Origin: Caballeronia sp. Lep1P3
GTDB taxonomy: Bacteria; Pseudomonadota; Gammaproteobacteria; Burkholderiales; Burkholderiaceae
DNA: 64,000 nucleotides
Reading direction: 5' to 3'
NCBI RefSeq assembly: GCF_022879595.1
Contig: NZ_CP084265.1
Location: 434,001-498,000, forward strand
Shown piece by piece: positions 1 to 8,473 of this stretch (position 1 is the first letter of the stretch; each line of letters begins with the position of its first letter). A program made the position numbers and the translations under genes. Under the pieces are notes generated by a model. The model was given only the letters and a program-made list of their open reading frames with translations, did not search any database and was not told where the DNA came from.

Positions 1-411
1 CGCGACGAAGCGGTGTTTCTGCGCGCATTCGAAACGCTCGCGCCGTCGAATCAAAACTGGAACGCGACGGTGCCGGTGCTGATCTGCGTGACGGCGTCGA
101 CGCTCACGCCCAAGGGCGAGCCCAACCGCACCGCCACTTACGACACCGGCGCTGCCGCGATGGCGCTCGTGCTCCAGGCGCACGCGACGGGCCTCGCGAC
201 GCATCAGATGGGCGGCTTCGACCGCGACGCGTTCCGCGCGGCATTCTCGGTTCCCGAGGACGCGCAGCTCATCGCGATGATCGCGATCGGGCATCACGGC
301 GACGCGAGTCTGCTCGACGAAGCGCTGCGCGAGCGCGAAGCCGCGCCGCGAGCCCGTCGCGCGCTCGGCGAAACCGCGTTCGAAGGCGCGTGGGGAACCG
401 CGTTCGACTGA
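1..411 (+). CDS. nitroreductase family protein (5' truncated)
   Basis: The reading frame is open from the window edge, so only the C-terminal ~136 residues are visible. They include the APSNQNWN stretch, the TYDTGAAAMALVLQAHATGL helix and the HQMGGFD segment typical of FMN-dependent NAD(P)H nitroreductases, which reduce nitro groups or quinones in the cytoplasm. A GTG at 13 is in frame but lies inside the domain and is not the true start. The gene converges with the MFS transporter gene, with 26 bp between stops and no terminator hairpin. The subfamily and substrate cannot be assigned from this fragment. Confidence 0.8.
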   Translation, partial: RDEAVFLRAFETLAPSNQNWNATVPVLICVTASTLTPKGEPNRTATYDTGAAAMALVLQAHATGLATHQMGGFDRDAFRAAFSVPEDAQLIAMIAIGHHGDASLLDEALREREAAPRARRALGETAFEGAWGTAFD

Positions 412-437
412 GCGCGGCCTCGCGCGGCCTTGGGCGG

Positions 438-1925
438 TTACCCTTCGTCGGCGGCGGAGAGTGGCCGCGCCACATCCTCCAGCGACTTGCGCTCGGCCGC
501 GACGCCCCAGATGCCCGCGACGACCGCCGCCGCGATCATCAGCACCGAGCCGATCAAATAGCCGACGAAGACCGCGCCGCGCTCGTGCGTGTCGATGAGT
601 TGCCCGAAAAGCGTCGGCCCGATGATGCCGCCGAGCGCCGTGCCGAACGCATAGAAGACGGCGATCGCGAGCGCGCGGATCTCCAGCGGGAACGTCTCGC
701 TCACCGTCAGATACGCCGAACTCGCCGCCGCCGACGCGAAGAAGAAAATCACCATCCACGCGACGGTCTGCGTCGTCACGGAAAGCATGCCGTGCACGAA
801 CATCCAGCCGCTCACGGTCAGCAGCACGCCCGACACGGCGTAAGTGAACGCGATCATCCGGCGGCGGCCCAGCACGTCGAAGAGCTTGCCGAGCAGCACC
901 GGACCGAGGAAATTGCCCGCGGCGAACGGCAGCACGTACCAGCCTATGCGATCGCCCGGTACGTTATAGAAGTCCGTCAGCACTAGCGCGTAGGTGAAAA
1001 AGATCGCGTTGTAGAAGAAGGCTTGCGCGGTCATCAGCACGAGTCCGACGAGCGAGCGCCGCCGATGTACGTTGAAAAGCGTATGCGCGACCTCGGACAA
1101 CGGCGTGTGTTCGCGCGCGTGCAGGCGCAACGGCTTGACGGGCGTGTCGGGCACGGTCACGCCATGCTCACGGAAATGCGCCTCGATTTCCTCGACGATT
1201 TGACGCGCTTCGTCCGCGCGGTTGTGCGTAATGAGCCAGCGCGGGCTTTCCGGCACCCACATCCGCATGAAGAGAATGGTTAAGCCGAGCGCCGCGCCGA
1301 TGAGAAAGCACGCGCGCCATCCCCAGTCCGGCGGCAGCAGGCCGGGATCGAGCAGGACGAGCGAGCCGGCCGCGCCGATGCCCGCGCCGATCCAGAACGT
1401 GCCGTTGATCGCGAGGTCCGTCCAGCCGCGCAAGCGGGCGGGCGTGAATTCCTGGATCGTCGAGTTGATTGCCGTGTACTCGCCGCCGATGCCCGCGCCC
1501 GTCAGGAACCGGAAGAGCACGAACGACGCGAGATCCCACGAAAAAGCGGTCGCGGCGGTCGCGGCGACGTAGAGAAAGAGCGTAATGAAGAAGAGCTTGC
1601 GGCGGCCGAGCCGGTCCGTGAGCCAGCCGAATCCGAGCGCGCCGATCACCGCGCCCGCGATATACGCGCTCCCGCCGAAGCCCACGTCCGCATTCGAAAA
1701 GCGCAGCGCGGGACTTGCCTTGAGCGCGCTCGCGACGGCGCCGGCCAGCGTCACTTCGAGTCCGTCGAGCAGCCAGGTGATGCCGAGCGCAAACACGATC
1801 AGCGTGTGAAACCGGCCCCACGGCAGGCGATCGAGGCGTCCAGGCAAATCCGTCTCGATGACGCCGGCTGCGTCGCCCGGCCCCTTGGACGAACGATGCG
1901 CTTGCGGTGCAGTGGTTTCGTTCAT
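438..1925 (-). CDS. MFS transporter, metabolite/sugar-porter-like
   Basis: The protein has about 495 residues and roughly twelve hydrophobic segments. It carries the major-facilitator loop signature after TM2 (GWLTDRLGRRK) and its second-half copy (GKLFDVLGRRR). The PESPRWL motif after TM6 is typical of the sugar/metabolite:H+ symporter branch, so the likely role is proton-coupled uptake of a carbohydrate or aromatic acid across the inner membrane. I chose the ATG at 1925 (MNETTAPQ) over an upstream start at 1976, because the extra 17 residues are unlike a transporter N-terminus and run into the divergent promoter region. The substrate is unknown. Confidence 0.85.
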   Translation of the reverse strand: MNETTAPQAHRSSKGPGDAAGVIETDLPGRLDRLPWGRFHTLIVFALGITWLLDGLEVTLAGAVASALKASPALRFSNADVGFGGSAYIAGAVIGALGFGWLTDRLGRRKLFFITLFLYVAATAATAFSWDLASFVLFRFLTGAGIGGEYTAINSTIQEFTPARLRGWTDLAINGTFWIGAGIGAAGSLVLLDPGLLPPDWGWRACFLIGAALGLTILFMRMWVPESPRWLITHNRADEARQIVEEIEAHFREHGVTVPDTPVKPLRLHAREHTPLSEVAHTLFNVHRRRSLVGLVLMTAQAFFYNAIFFTYALVLTDFYNVPGDRIGWYVLPFAAGNFLGPVLLGKLFDVLGRRRMIAFTYAVSGVLLTVSGWMFVHGMLSVTTQTVAWMVIFFFASAAASSAYLTVSETFPLEIRALAIAVFYAFGTALGGIIGPTLFGQLIDTHERGAVFVGYLIGSVLMIAAAVVAGIWGVAAERKSLEDVARPLSAADEG

Positions 1926-1990
1926 GAAGGCCGGCCGTCCGTGGTTGACAACGCAAGCGCACGAAGCAAGAGCCATTCCGCTTTCGGGGG

Positions 1991-2008
1991 TTCAACTTCG
2001 CAGTTGAA
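1991..2008. promoter_or_regulatory. operator-like inverted repeat between MFS and Hsp70 genes
   Basis: TTCAACT and AGTTGAA are perfect 7-bp arms separated by TCGC. They lie 66 bp upstream of the MFS start and 98 bp upstream of the Hsp70-like start. There is no T tract, so a protein-binding site is more likely than a terminator. No regulator gene lies next to it. Confidence 0.4.
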
Positions 2009-2105
2009 AATTTCCCTTCCAAGATGGATTCCGCGCGCTGAACGTGATAAAAACCCCGTCCAACTCTCAAACGCGGCGTTGCTCGCCAACGCCGCCGCGA
2101 TACCC

Positions 2106-3356
2106 ATGACTTACTGCGCGATCGATTTCGGCACGTCGAATTCCGCCGTTGCCTTGCCCGACGGCACGCGCATGCGGCTTGCGCCCGTCGAGGGCGACGC
2201 GACCACGCTGCCCACCGCCGTCTTCTTCAACACCGACGAACACAATCAGTCCTACGGCCGTGCGGCGCTCGAAGCGTATATCGACGGCTTCGACGGCCGC
2301 CTGATGCGCTCGATGAAGAGCATTCTCGGCTCGCCGCTCGCGGAGAGCGTCACCGATCTCGGCGACGGCTCAGCCATCAAGTACACCGACGTCATCACGC
2401 TCTTCTTGCAGCACCTCAAGCAGAAGGCGCAAGCGGTCGCCGCCGGGCCGCTCACGCGCGCGGTGCTGGGCCGCCCGGTGTTCTTCGTCGACGACGACCC
2501 GCGCGCCGATCGCCTGGCGCAGCAGCAGCTCGAAGCGTGCGCGCACGCTGTCGGCTTCGGCGAGATCCGCTTCCAGTACGAGCCGATCGCCGCCGCGTTC
2601 GACTACGAGGCGCGGCTCACGCAGGAAAGCCTCGTGCTGGTGGCGGACATCGGCGGCGGCACGTCGGACTTTTCGCTCGTGCGCGTGGGCCCGGAGCGCG
2701 CGCGTCATCTGGACCGCAAGAGCGACGTGCTCGCGCATCACGGCGTGCATGTCGCGGGCACGGACTACGATCGGCGCGTCGAACTCGCCACCATCTTGCG
2801 TCAACTCGGCTATCAGGCGCTCGATCCGCAGGGCCGCGAAGTGCCGAATCGCGTGTACTTCGACCTCGCGACGTGGCATCTGATCAATACCGTCTATGCG
2901 CCCAAGCGCGTCGGCGAAATGCGGCTCATGCGGCATCTGTATGTCGAGCCGCGCCACCACGACCGCCTGATGCGCGTCGTCGACCGGCGGCTCGGGCACG
3001 CGCTCACCGCGCACGCCGAAGAAGCGAAGATCGACGTGTCGGCGGGCGGGGTGTCGGAAATCGACATGGAGGAGATCGAGGAAGCGCTGCGCGTGCCGTT
3101 CGACGAAGCGCAACTGATCGAGGCGGGCAGGGAGGAAACGCGGCGCATCGCGGAAGCGGCGCTCGAGACCGTGAAGCGCGCGGGAATCAGCGCGGCGGAT
3201 GTCGGCGCAGTGTACTTCACCGGCGGAACGACGGGCCTGCGCTTTCTCTCCGATTCGATCGCGGCGGCGTTTCCCGGCGCGCAGCCCGTTTTCGGCGACC
3301 GCTTGTCGAGCGTGGCGACCGGACTCGGCATCTACGCGCAGCGTGTATTTGCCTGA
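2106..3356 (+). CDS. Hsp70-family ATPase, YegD-like (nucleotide-binding domain only)
   Basis: The 416-residue product has the actin/Hsp70 phosphate-1 motif at its start (IDFGTSNSAVALP, about residues 5-17) and the phosphate-2 motif VADIGGGTSDFS. An adenosine-type motif (YFTGGTTGLRFL) lies near the C-terminus. It ends there, lacking the ~200-residue peptide-binding domain of DnaK, as in the YegD group. An ATP-dependent chaperone-like role in the cytoplasm is inferred; the client is unknown. I chose the ATG at 2106 because the family motif begins within five residues. A longer in-frame extension to 1806 overlaps the divergent MFS gene and looks non-coding. Confidence 0.85.
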   Translation: MTYCAIDFGTSNSAVALPDGTRMRLAPVEGDATTLPTAVFFNTDEHNQSYGRAALEAYIDGFDGRLMRSMKSILGSPLAESVTDLGDGSAIKYTDVITLFLQHLKQKAQAVAAGPLTRAVLGRPVFFVDDDPRADRLAQQQLEACAHAVGFGEIRFQYEPIAAAFDYEARLTQESLVLVADIGGGTSDFSLVRVGPERARHLDRKSDVLAHHGVHVAGTDYDRRVELATILRQLGYQALDPQGREVPNRVYFDLATWHLINTVYAPKRVGEMRLMRHLYVEPRHHDRLMRVVDRRLGHALTAHAEEAKIDVSAGGVSEIDMEEIEEALRVPFDEAQLIEAGREETRRIAEAALETVKRAGISAADVGAVYFTGGTTGLRFLSDSIAAAFPGAQPVFGDRLSSVATGLGIYAQRVFA

Positions 3357-3384
3357 GCTTTCGCGATTATGTGCGCCTCAAAGC

Positions 3385-3412
3385 AAAAAACCCCGCGCTT
3401 GCGGGGTTTTTT
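3385..3412. terminator. bidirectional terminator between Hsp70-like gene and cspA
   Basis: CCCCGC and GCGGGG pair around GCTT, flanked by AAAAAA on the left and TTTTTT on the right. The hairpin can therefore stop transcription from both directions. It sits between two convergent genes (stops at 3356 and 3438). Confidence 0.9.
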
Positions 3413-3437
3413 GTCTGAACTCAGCGGGTCTCGAAAC

Positions 3438-3641
3438 TTAGACCGGCTTGATGTTCGCAGCTTGCTTGCCCTTCGGGCCAGTCTTCACTTCGTAGGTAAC
3501 CTTTTGGTTTTCCTGAAGCGTCTTGAAGCCTTCGATGCGGATTTCCGAGAAGTGCGCGAACAGGTCTTCGCCGCCGCCGTCCGGCGTGATGAAGCCAAAG
3601 CCCTTTGCGTCATTGAACCACTTGACGGTACCGGTTTCCAT
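3438..3641 (-). CDS. cspA: cold-shock protein, CspA family
   Basis: This 67-residue OB-fold protein carries both RNA-binding motifs, RNP1 (KGFGFI, residues 13-18) and RNP2 (DLFAHF, 26-31). It also has the canonical opening TGTVKWFN. Such proteins bind single-stranded RNA or DNA and melt mRNA structure after cold shock or during growth. The start is fixed by GGAAT nine bases upstream of ATG. The gene has its own promoter about 145 bp upstream, leaving a long 5' leader as in classical csp genes. Which Csp paralogue this is cannot be told here. Confidence 0.93.
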   Translation of the reverse strand: METGTVKWFNDAKGFGFITPDGGGEDLFAHFSEIRIEGFKTLQENQKVTYEVKTGPKGKQAANIKPV

Positions 3642-4091
3642 ATTACTTATTCCAAAAAATTGATGATTAAGGCCGAAGCCAGGGGTGCATGAAGATCAAG
3701 GAAGGGGCAATGGGACCAACCGGAGTACCGTAATGGCGAACTACGAAAGAACCACTCTACTCGCCACTTGAAATCCTGCAAGAAGGTTTATACGGCGAAA
3801 CCATTTCGCGGTCAAATAATATCCGACCACTTTGAGGGGGTTTTTTGAGACGACGCCGCCCTTTCTTACCGATGCCGAAACCTTCACTGCTTCATGCCCG
3901 CGAAGCCGTCAGAAATGCGTGTTTGCGACAGCGAAGCGCTGCATTTCAAAGGTGCAACCGTTAAACTACGCGCCTCGTTGCGAAGGGTTGCACCGGAGCC
4001 GCTGGCTCGCCGGAACATGACCGGCACCCCCGCGCAGGCGGCCGCTTAGCCGAGTTCGACTCGCGGGCGACGCGAGACATTGGAGAAGAGA
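3642..4091. other. 450-bp intergenic region: cspA leader and promoter, permease leader
   Basis: The left third is the transcribed leader of cspA (minus strand), about 138 nt from the promoter at 3787-3815. The right part precedes the amino-acid permease and is rich in inverted repeats. These include perfect 9-bp arms at 3951-3959 and 3986-3994, a bulged hairpin at 3991-4011 and a 5-bp hairpin at 4051-4063. I recognise no known riboswitch and see no ORF with convincing coding character. Confidence 0.6.
3787..3815 (-). promoter_or_regulatory. sigma70 promoter of cspA
   Basis: On the minus strand TTGACC is followed by exactly 17 bp and TATAAA, close to consensus at both hexamers. The predicted transcript starts near 3780 and gives a leader of ~138 nt. 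The spacer itself contains a 15-bp inverted repeat (GCGAAA-CCA-TTTCGC, 3795-3809). Confidence 0.8.
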
Positions 4092-5684
4092 GTGAAGAGT
4101 TCGATACAGAGAAATATTGGGCCGTGGCCGCTCATGCTGACCGGCCTTGGGTCGATCATCGGTTCGGGGTGGCTGTTCGGCGCGTGGAAGGCGTCGCAGA
4201 TCGCCGGGCCGGCCGCCATTTGCGCGTGGGTCATCGGCGCGATCGTGATCCTCGCCATCGCGCTGACTTATGCCGAACTGGGCGCCATGTTCCCCGAATC
4301 CGGCGGAATGGTGCGCTACGCGCGGTATTCGCACGGCGCGCTCGTTGGCTTCGTTGCGGCGTGGGCGAACTGGATCGCCATCGTTTCGGTCATTCCGATC
4401 GAAGCCGAGGCGTCCATCCAGTACATGAGCACGTGGCCGTATGAATGGACACATGCGCTTTTCGTCAACAAGACGCTCACGACGAGCGGGCTTGCGCTGT
4501 CCGCGCTGCTGGTCATCGTCTACTTCATGCTGAATTATTGGGGCGTGAAGCTCTTCGCGCGCGCGAACACGGCCATCACCGTCTTCAAGTTCGTGATTCC
4601 CGGTGCGACCATCGCGGGCCTCATTTTCACCGGATTCCATGCCGAGAACTTCGGCACGGTATCGAACTTCGCGCCCTACGGCTGGCCCGCCGTGCTGACG
4701 GCGGTGGCGACGAGCGGAATCGTGTTCAGCTTCAACGGCTTTCAAAGCCCGGTGAACCTGGCGGGCGAAGCGCGTCATCCGGGCCGCAGCGTGCCGTTCG
4801 CCGTCGTCGGTTCCATCCTGCTCGCGCTGGTCATTTATGTGCTGCTCCAGATCGCGTATATCGGCGCGGTGAATCCGAGCGACGTGATGCAGGGCTGGCA
4901 CCACTTCCACTTCGCGTCGCCGTTCGCGGAACTCGCGCTCGCGCTCAACCTGAACTGGCTCGCCGTGCTGCTTTACGTCGATGCATTCGTCAGCCCGAGC
5001 GGCACCGGCACGACCTACATGGCGACGACCACGCGCATGATTTACGCGATGGAGCGCAACAACACGATGCCGAAAATCTTCGGCAACGTGCATCCGCTCT
5101 ACGGCGTGCCGCGCCAGGCGATGTGGTTCAACCTGATCGTCGCGTTCATCTTCATGTTCTTTTTCCGCGGCTGGGACACGCTCGCAGCGGTGATCTCGGT
5201 GGCGACGGTCATTTCCTATCTGACCGGTCCGGTGAGCCTGATGGCGCTGCGCCGTTCCGCGCCCGATCTCGACCGTCCGCTCCGCCTGCCGCTGATGGGC
5301 GTGATCGCGCCGTTCGCGTTCGTCTGCGCATCGCTCGTGCTGTACTGGGCGAAGTGGCCGCTGACCGGACAGATCATTCTGCTGATGGTCGTCGCGCTGC
5401 CGGTGTACTTCTACTTTCAGGGCAAGACGGGCTTCGCCGGCTGGGGCCGCGACCTGAAGGCCGCGTGGTGGATGATCGGCTATCTGCCGTCGATGGCGGT
5501 GATGTCGCTCATCGGCAGCAAGCAGTTCGGCGGCAGCGGACTGTTGCCGTATGGCTGGGACATGGCGGCAGTCGCCGTGATGGCGCTGCTGTACTACTAC
5601 TGGGGCGTGCACACCGGCTATCGCTCCGAGTATCTCGACGAGCGCGAGAGCCACGACGACATTCTTCACGAAGTCGGCGCGTAA
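4092..5684 (+). CDS. APC-superfamily amino-acid permease
   Basis: The inner-membrane protein has ~530 residues and about twelve hydrophobic helices. It shows the APC TM1 motif GSIIGSGWLFG followed by the AGPAAI segment, as in bacterial amino-acid:proton symporters. The N-terminal region resembles the YveA-type aspartate/proton symporter group, but specificity cannot be fixed by reading. I chose the GTG at 4092 because GGAG lies six bases upstream; the alternative TTG at 4080 would contain that ribosome site. The gene is monocistronic and followed by a clear terminator. The leader upstream is unusually rich in inverted repeats. Confidence 0.87.
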   Translation: MKSSIQRNIGPWPLMLTGLGSIIGSGWLFGAWKASQIAGPAAICAWVIGAIVILAIALTYAELGAMFPESGGMVRYARYSHGALVGFVAAWANWIAIVSVIPIEAEASIQYMSTWPYEWTHALFVNKTLTTSGLALSALLVIVYFMLNYWGVKLFARANTAITVFKFVIPGATIAGLIFTGFHAENFGTVSNFAPYGWPAVLTAVATSGIVFSFNGFQSPVNLAGEARHPGRSVPFAVVGSILLALVIYVLLQIAYIGAVNPSDVMQGWHHFHFASPFAELALALNLNWLAVLLYVDAFVSPSGTGTTYMATTTRMIYAMERNNTMPKIFGNVHPLYGVPRQAMWFNLIVAFIFMFFFRGWDTLAAVISVATVISYLTGPVSLMALRRSAPDLDRPLRLPLMGVIAPFAFVCASLVLYWAKWPLTGQIILLMVVALPVYFYFQGKTGFAGWGRDLKAAWWMIGYLPSMAVMSLIGSKQFGGSGLLPYGWDMAAVAVMALLYYYWGVHTGYRSEYLDERESHDDILHEVGA

Positions 5685-5705
5685 CCCTTAGCGACACCGT
5701 CTGAA

Positions 5706-5739
5706 ACGAAGCCCGCCCGAGCGATCCGGCGGGCTTCGT
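5706..5739. terminator. terminator after the permease, shared with dioxygenase gene
   Basis: ACGAAGCCCGCC and GGCGGGCTTCGT form a perfect 12-bp stem around a 10-nt loop, between convergent stops at 5684 and 5750. The T tract is short, so it may act mainly as a barrier for both directions. Confidence 0.75.
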
Positions 5740-5749
5740 CGTTCTGGCG

Positions 5750-6535
5750 CTACGCGTCCGAGAAGACGTAGTGGGTCATCGCGAGCGCGCGCTGGAACGT
5801 ACCGAGCGATTGAACGCCGAGCCGGTAATCGTCGGCGGCCGCGCCGAGCGCGCCGAACACCGGCAGCAGATGTTCGTCGGTCGGATGCATCAGCGCGGCG
5901 TGCGGCGCGCGGGCGCGATAGTCGAGGAGAGCGTCGATGTCGCGAGCGGTCAGACGCGCTTCGAACCAGTCGGTGAATTCGACGACGCGCGCATCGCCGT
6001 CCTCGGGTCGCGCGGCGAAATCCGCCATGCGCAGGTTGTGCGTGATTTGCCCCGAACCGACGATCATCACGCCGTCATCGCGCAACGCGCGCAGCGCGCG
6101 GCCGACGCGAAAGTGATGCGCGGCGTCGAGGCGCGGCTGAATCGAGAGCTGCGCGACAGGAATATCGGCGGCGGGAAACATCAGAAGCAGCGGCACCCAG
6201 GCGCCGTGATCCAGCCCGTGATCGGCCGTCGCACTGGCGATGCCTTGTTCATCCAGCAACGCGGCCGCGCGCCTCGCGACATCCGGCGCGCCGGGCGCGG
6301 GATAGCGCAGTTCATAGAGCGCGCGCGGGAAGCCGTAAAAATCGTGGATCGTCTCGGGCTGCGTCGCGACGCTCGCCACCGGGTGCGCCGTGCCCCAGTG
6401 CGCGGAGAGCATCAGAATCGCGCGCGGGCGCGGCAGCGTTGCGGCAAGCGAGGCGAACTCGGCGGACGGCATCGACGGATCGATCGGCAGCGTCGGCGCG
6501 CCGTGGGAAAGGAAAACGCTGGGAAGTCGGTTCAT
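5750..6535 (-). CDS. ygiD: LigB-type extradiol dioxygenase (4,5-DOPA dioxygenase family)
   Basis: This 261-residue protein has the usual length of the YgiD/DODA family. It carries the N-terminal metal-site motif FLSHGAP (His10), LSAHWG (His45) and DHGLDHGAWVPL in mid-protein, which supply the histidines for the metal centre. The family opens catecholic rings extradiolly; E. coli YgiD cleaves L-DOPA. The physiological substrate here is unknown. The gene stands alone on the minus strand, and 96 bp separate it from ubiX upstream. Confidence 0.85.
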   Translation of the reverse strand: MNRLPSVFLSHGAPTLPIDPSMPSAEFASLAATLPRPRAILMLSAHWGTAHPVASVATQPETIHDFYGFPRALYELRYPAPGAPDVARRAAALLDEQGIASATADHGLDHGAWVPLLLMFPAADIPVAQLSIQPRLDAAHHFRVGRALRALRDDGVMIVGSGQITHNLRMADFAARPEDGDARVVEFTDWFEARLTARDIDALLDYRARAPHAALMHPTDEHLLPVFGALGAAADDYRLGVQSLGTFQRALAMTHYVFSDA

Positions 6536-6631
6536 GGCAGCGCCTGCGAAAGGAATGCCACCAATGTAAAGCGCCTCGCCGCGTAGATAAACGGCGGCAG
6601 CGGCAATGGATTGTGTCCGCGTTGTTGCGAA

Positions 6632-7231
6632 TCAGTCGGTTTCGCCGCGCATGCCTTGCCACGCAGTGGCGACCGGCTGCGCGATGCCGAATAGATCGAT
6701 GACGCGCGCGACGGTGTGATCGACCATTTCGTCGATCGTCGCCGGCTTTTGATAAAACGCGGGAAGCGGCGGAAAGATGATGCCGCCCATCTCGGTGACG
6801 GCTGTCATATTGCGCAGATGCGCGAGATTGAACGGCGTTTCCCGCACGAGCAGCACGAGCCGGCGACGCTCCTTCAATACGACATCGGCGGCGCGGGTGA
6901 CGAGATTGTCGGAAAAGCCGTGCGCGATGCTCGCGAGCGTTCGCATGGAGCAGGGCGCGACGACCATCCCGTCCGTGGCGAAGGAACCCGACGCGATGCT
7001 CGCGCCGACATCGCGCACGTTATGGACGACATCCGCGAGCGCGTGGACCGCGGCTTTGTCGAGGTCGAGTTCGTGCTGAATGTTGAGCCATCCGGCGCTG
7101 GACACGAGCAGATGCGTTTCGACGCCGCCCATACGACGCAACGTCTCGAGCAGACGCACGCCGTAGATCGCGCCCGTTGCGCCGGTGATCGCGACGATCA
7201 GCCGGCGCTTTGCGGCAGCGTTCGCTTGCAA
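6632..7231 (-). CDS. ubiX: UbiX flavin prenyltransferase
   Basis: The 199-residue product opens with the Rossmann-like flavoprotein motif [17 protein letters not shown]. It contains [14 protein letters not shown] and the [13 protein letters not shown] segment diagnostic of UbiX/Pad1. UbiX prenylates FMN with dimethylallyl phosphate to make the cofactor of UbiD decarboxylases, needed for ubiquinone synthesis. The only in-frame start is a TTG at 7231, with no evident ribosome site in the 18-bp gap after grxD. Translation may depend on coupling to grxD. It is the last gene of the hemA-prfA-prmC-grxD-ubiX run. Confidence 0.93.
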   Translation of the reverse strand: MQANAAAKRRLIVAITGATGAIYGVRLLETLRRMGGVETHLLVSSAGWLNIQHELDLDKAAVHALADVVHNVRDVGASIASGSFATDGMVVAPCSMRTLASIAHGFSDNLVTRAADVVLKERRRLVLLVRETPFNLAHLRNMTAVTEMGGIIFPPLPAFYQKPATIDEMVDHTVARVIDLFGIAQPVATAWQGMRGETD

Positions 7232-7249
7232 GATGACTTGCGACAGGAC

Positions 7250-7561
7250 TCAGGCAGCGGCGAAGAGCTGCTGCAGTTCGCCGGACTGATACATCTCCAT
7301 CATGATGTCCGATCCGCCGATGAATTCGCCCTTCACATAAAGCTGGGGAATGGTCGGCCAGTTCGAGAATTCCTTGATGCCCTGGCGAATGGCGTCGTCT
7401 TCGAGGACGTTGACCGTCATGATCTGATCGGCGCCACACGCCTTCAGCACCTGAATCGCGCGGCCCGAGAAGCCGCACATCGGGAATTGCGCGGTGCCTT
7501 TCATGAAGAGCACGACGGGATTTTGATCGACGATCTGCTTGATGCGTTCTTGCGTATCCAT
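7250..7561 (-). CDS. grxD: monothiol glutaredoxin GrxD
   Basis: This 103-residue class II glutaredoxin has the single-cysteine active site CGFS at residues 29-32, preceded by FMKGTAQFPM. The WPTIPQLYVKGEFIGG glutathione-binding region also matches Grx4/GrxD. Such proteins carry a glutathione-bound [2Fe-2S] cluster, partner BolA proteins and move clusters rather than reduce disulfides. It starts with ATG at 7561, 75 bp downstream of prmC. Confidence 0.96.
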   Translation of the reverse strand: MDTQERIKQIVDQNPVVLFMKGTAQFPMCGFSGRAIQVLKACGADQIMTVNVLEDDAIRQGIKEFSNWPTIPQLYVKGEFIGGSDIMMEMYQSGELQQLFAAA

Positions 7562-7636
7562 AGCGTTCCTGCGTGAATGTCGAAAGGGACTAAGTGTTCG
7601 AAATGATAGCGGATTTCGCCTGGCCGGGCGTTTCGC

Positions 7637-8473
7637 TCAAGCCCCGAGCCGCCCGCCGCTGATGCGCTCGATGCCCGCGAGATCGCGTATCGAGCGCACG
7701 GCCGTGAAGCCGCGCGCGTCGAGCCATTGCCGGACGGCGGCGGCCTGATCGTAGCCATGCTCGATCCAGAGCGCGCCGTTTTGCGTCAGCAGCGACGGCG
7801 CGGCGTCCACGATGACGCGAATCGCCGATAAACCGTCCGCGCCATCGGTGAGCGCGCCGCGCGGCTCGAAACGCAAATCGCCTTGCGCGAGATGCGGGTC
7901 GTCGTGCGCGATGTACGGCGGATTGCTGACGATCACATCGAAGCGCAGCGACGCATCGAGTTGCGCCGCCCAGTCGCTTTCGACGAACGTCGGCGCGCCG
8001 CCCGTGCGCGCTGCATCGAGCAGGGTGCGCGCATTGCGCCGCGCGACAGCGAGCGCGTCGGGCGAGCGGTCCACGGCCCAGACGCGCGCATCGGGCCGCG
8101 CGTGCGCCATCGCAACGGCGATCGCGCCGGTGCCGGTGCCGAGATCGAGCACGCGCGCGTTCGGTGTATCGGCGATGGCGTCGAGCGCGGTTTCGACGAG
8201 CAACTCCGTTTCCGGGCGCGGAATGAGCACATCGGGCGTCACGGCGAATTCAAGTCCGAAGAATTCGCGCTTGCCGATGAGTTGCGCGATCGGTTCGCCC
8301 GCCACGCGCCGCGCGGCGAGCACGTCGAACTGCGCGACGGCGGCGGCATCGAGCGTTTCGTGGTCACGCGTGATGAGTTCCGTGCGCCGCCAGCCGAGAA
8401 CGTGCGTGAGGAGAATGCGCGTCTCAAGCGCCGGCAGCGGCGACGCCCGCAGCACGTCCGCCGCCGTGGTCAC
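7637..8473 (-). CDS. prmC: release-factor glutamine methyltransferase PrmC
   Basis: PrmC transfers a methyl group from S-adenosylmethionine to the Gln of the GGQ motif of release factors 1 and 2. The protein (278 aa) has the N-terminal helical domain, the SAM-binding motif [12 protein letters not shown] (residues 108-119) and the catalytic NPPY at 184-187. It starts with GTG, and the GTGA at 8470-8473 overlaps the stop of prfA by 4 bp, so the enzyme is translationally coupled to its substrate RF1. Confidence 0.96.
   Translation of the reverse strand: MTTAADVLRASPLPALETRILLTHVLGWRRTELITRDHETLDAAAVAQFDVLAARRVAGEPIAQLIGKREFFGLEFAVTPDVLIPRPETELLVETALDAIADTPNARVLDLGTGTGAIAVAMAHARPDARVWAVDRSPDALAVARRNARTLLDAARTGGAPTFVESDWAAQLDASLRFDVIVSNPPYIAHDDPHLAQGDLRFEPRGALTDGADGLSAIRVIVDAAPSLLTQNGALWIEHGYDQAAAVRQWLDARGFTAVRSIRDLAGIERISGGRLGA

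Noticed and set aside
3966..5669. 567-codon minus-strand ORF opposite the permease
   Set aside because: High-GC antisense shadow: Arg/His/Glu-rich, no domain, while the plus strand encodes a clear twelve-helix permease.
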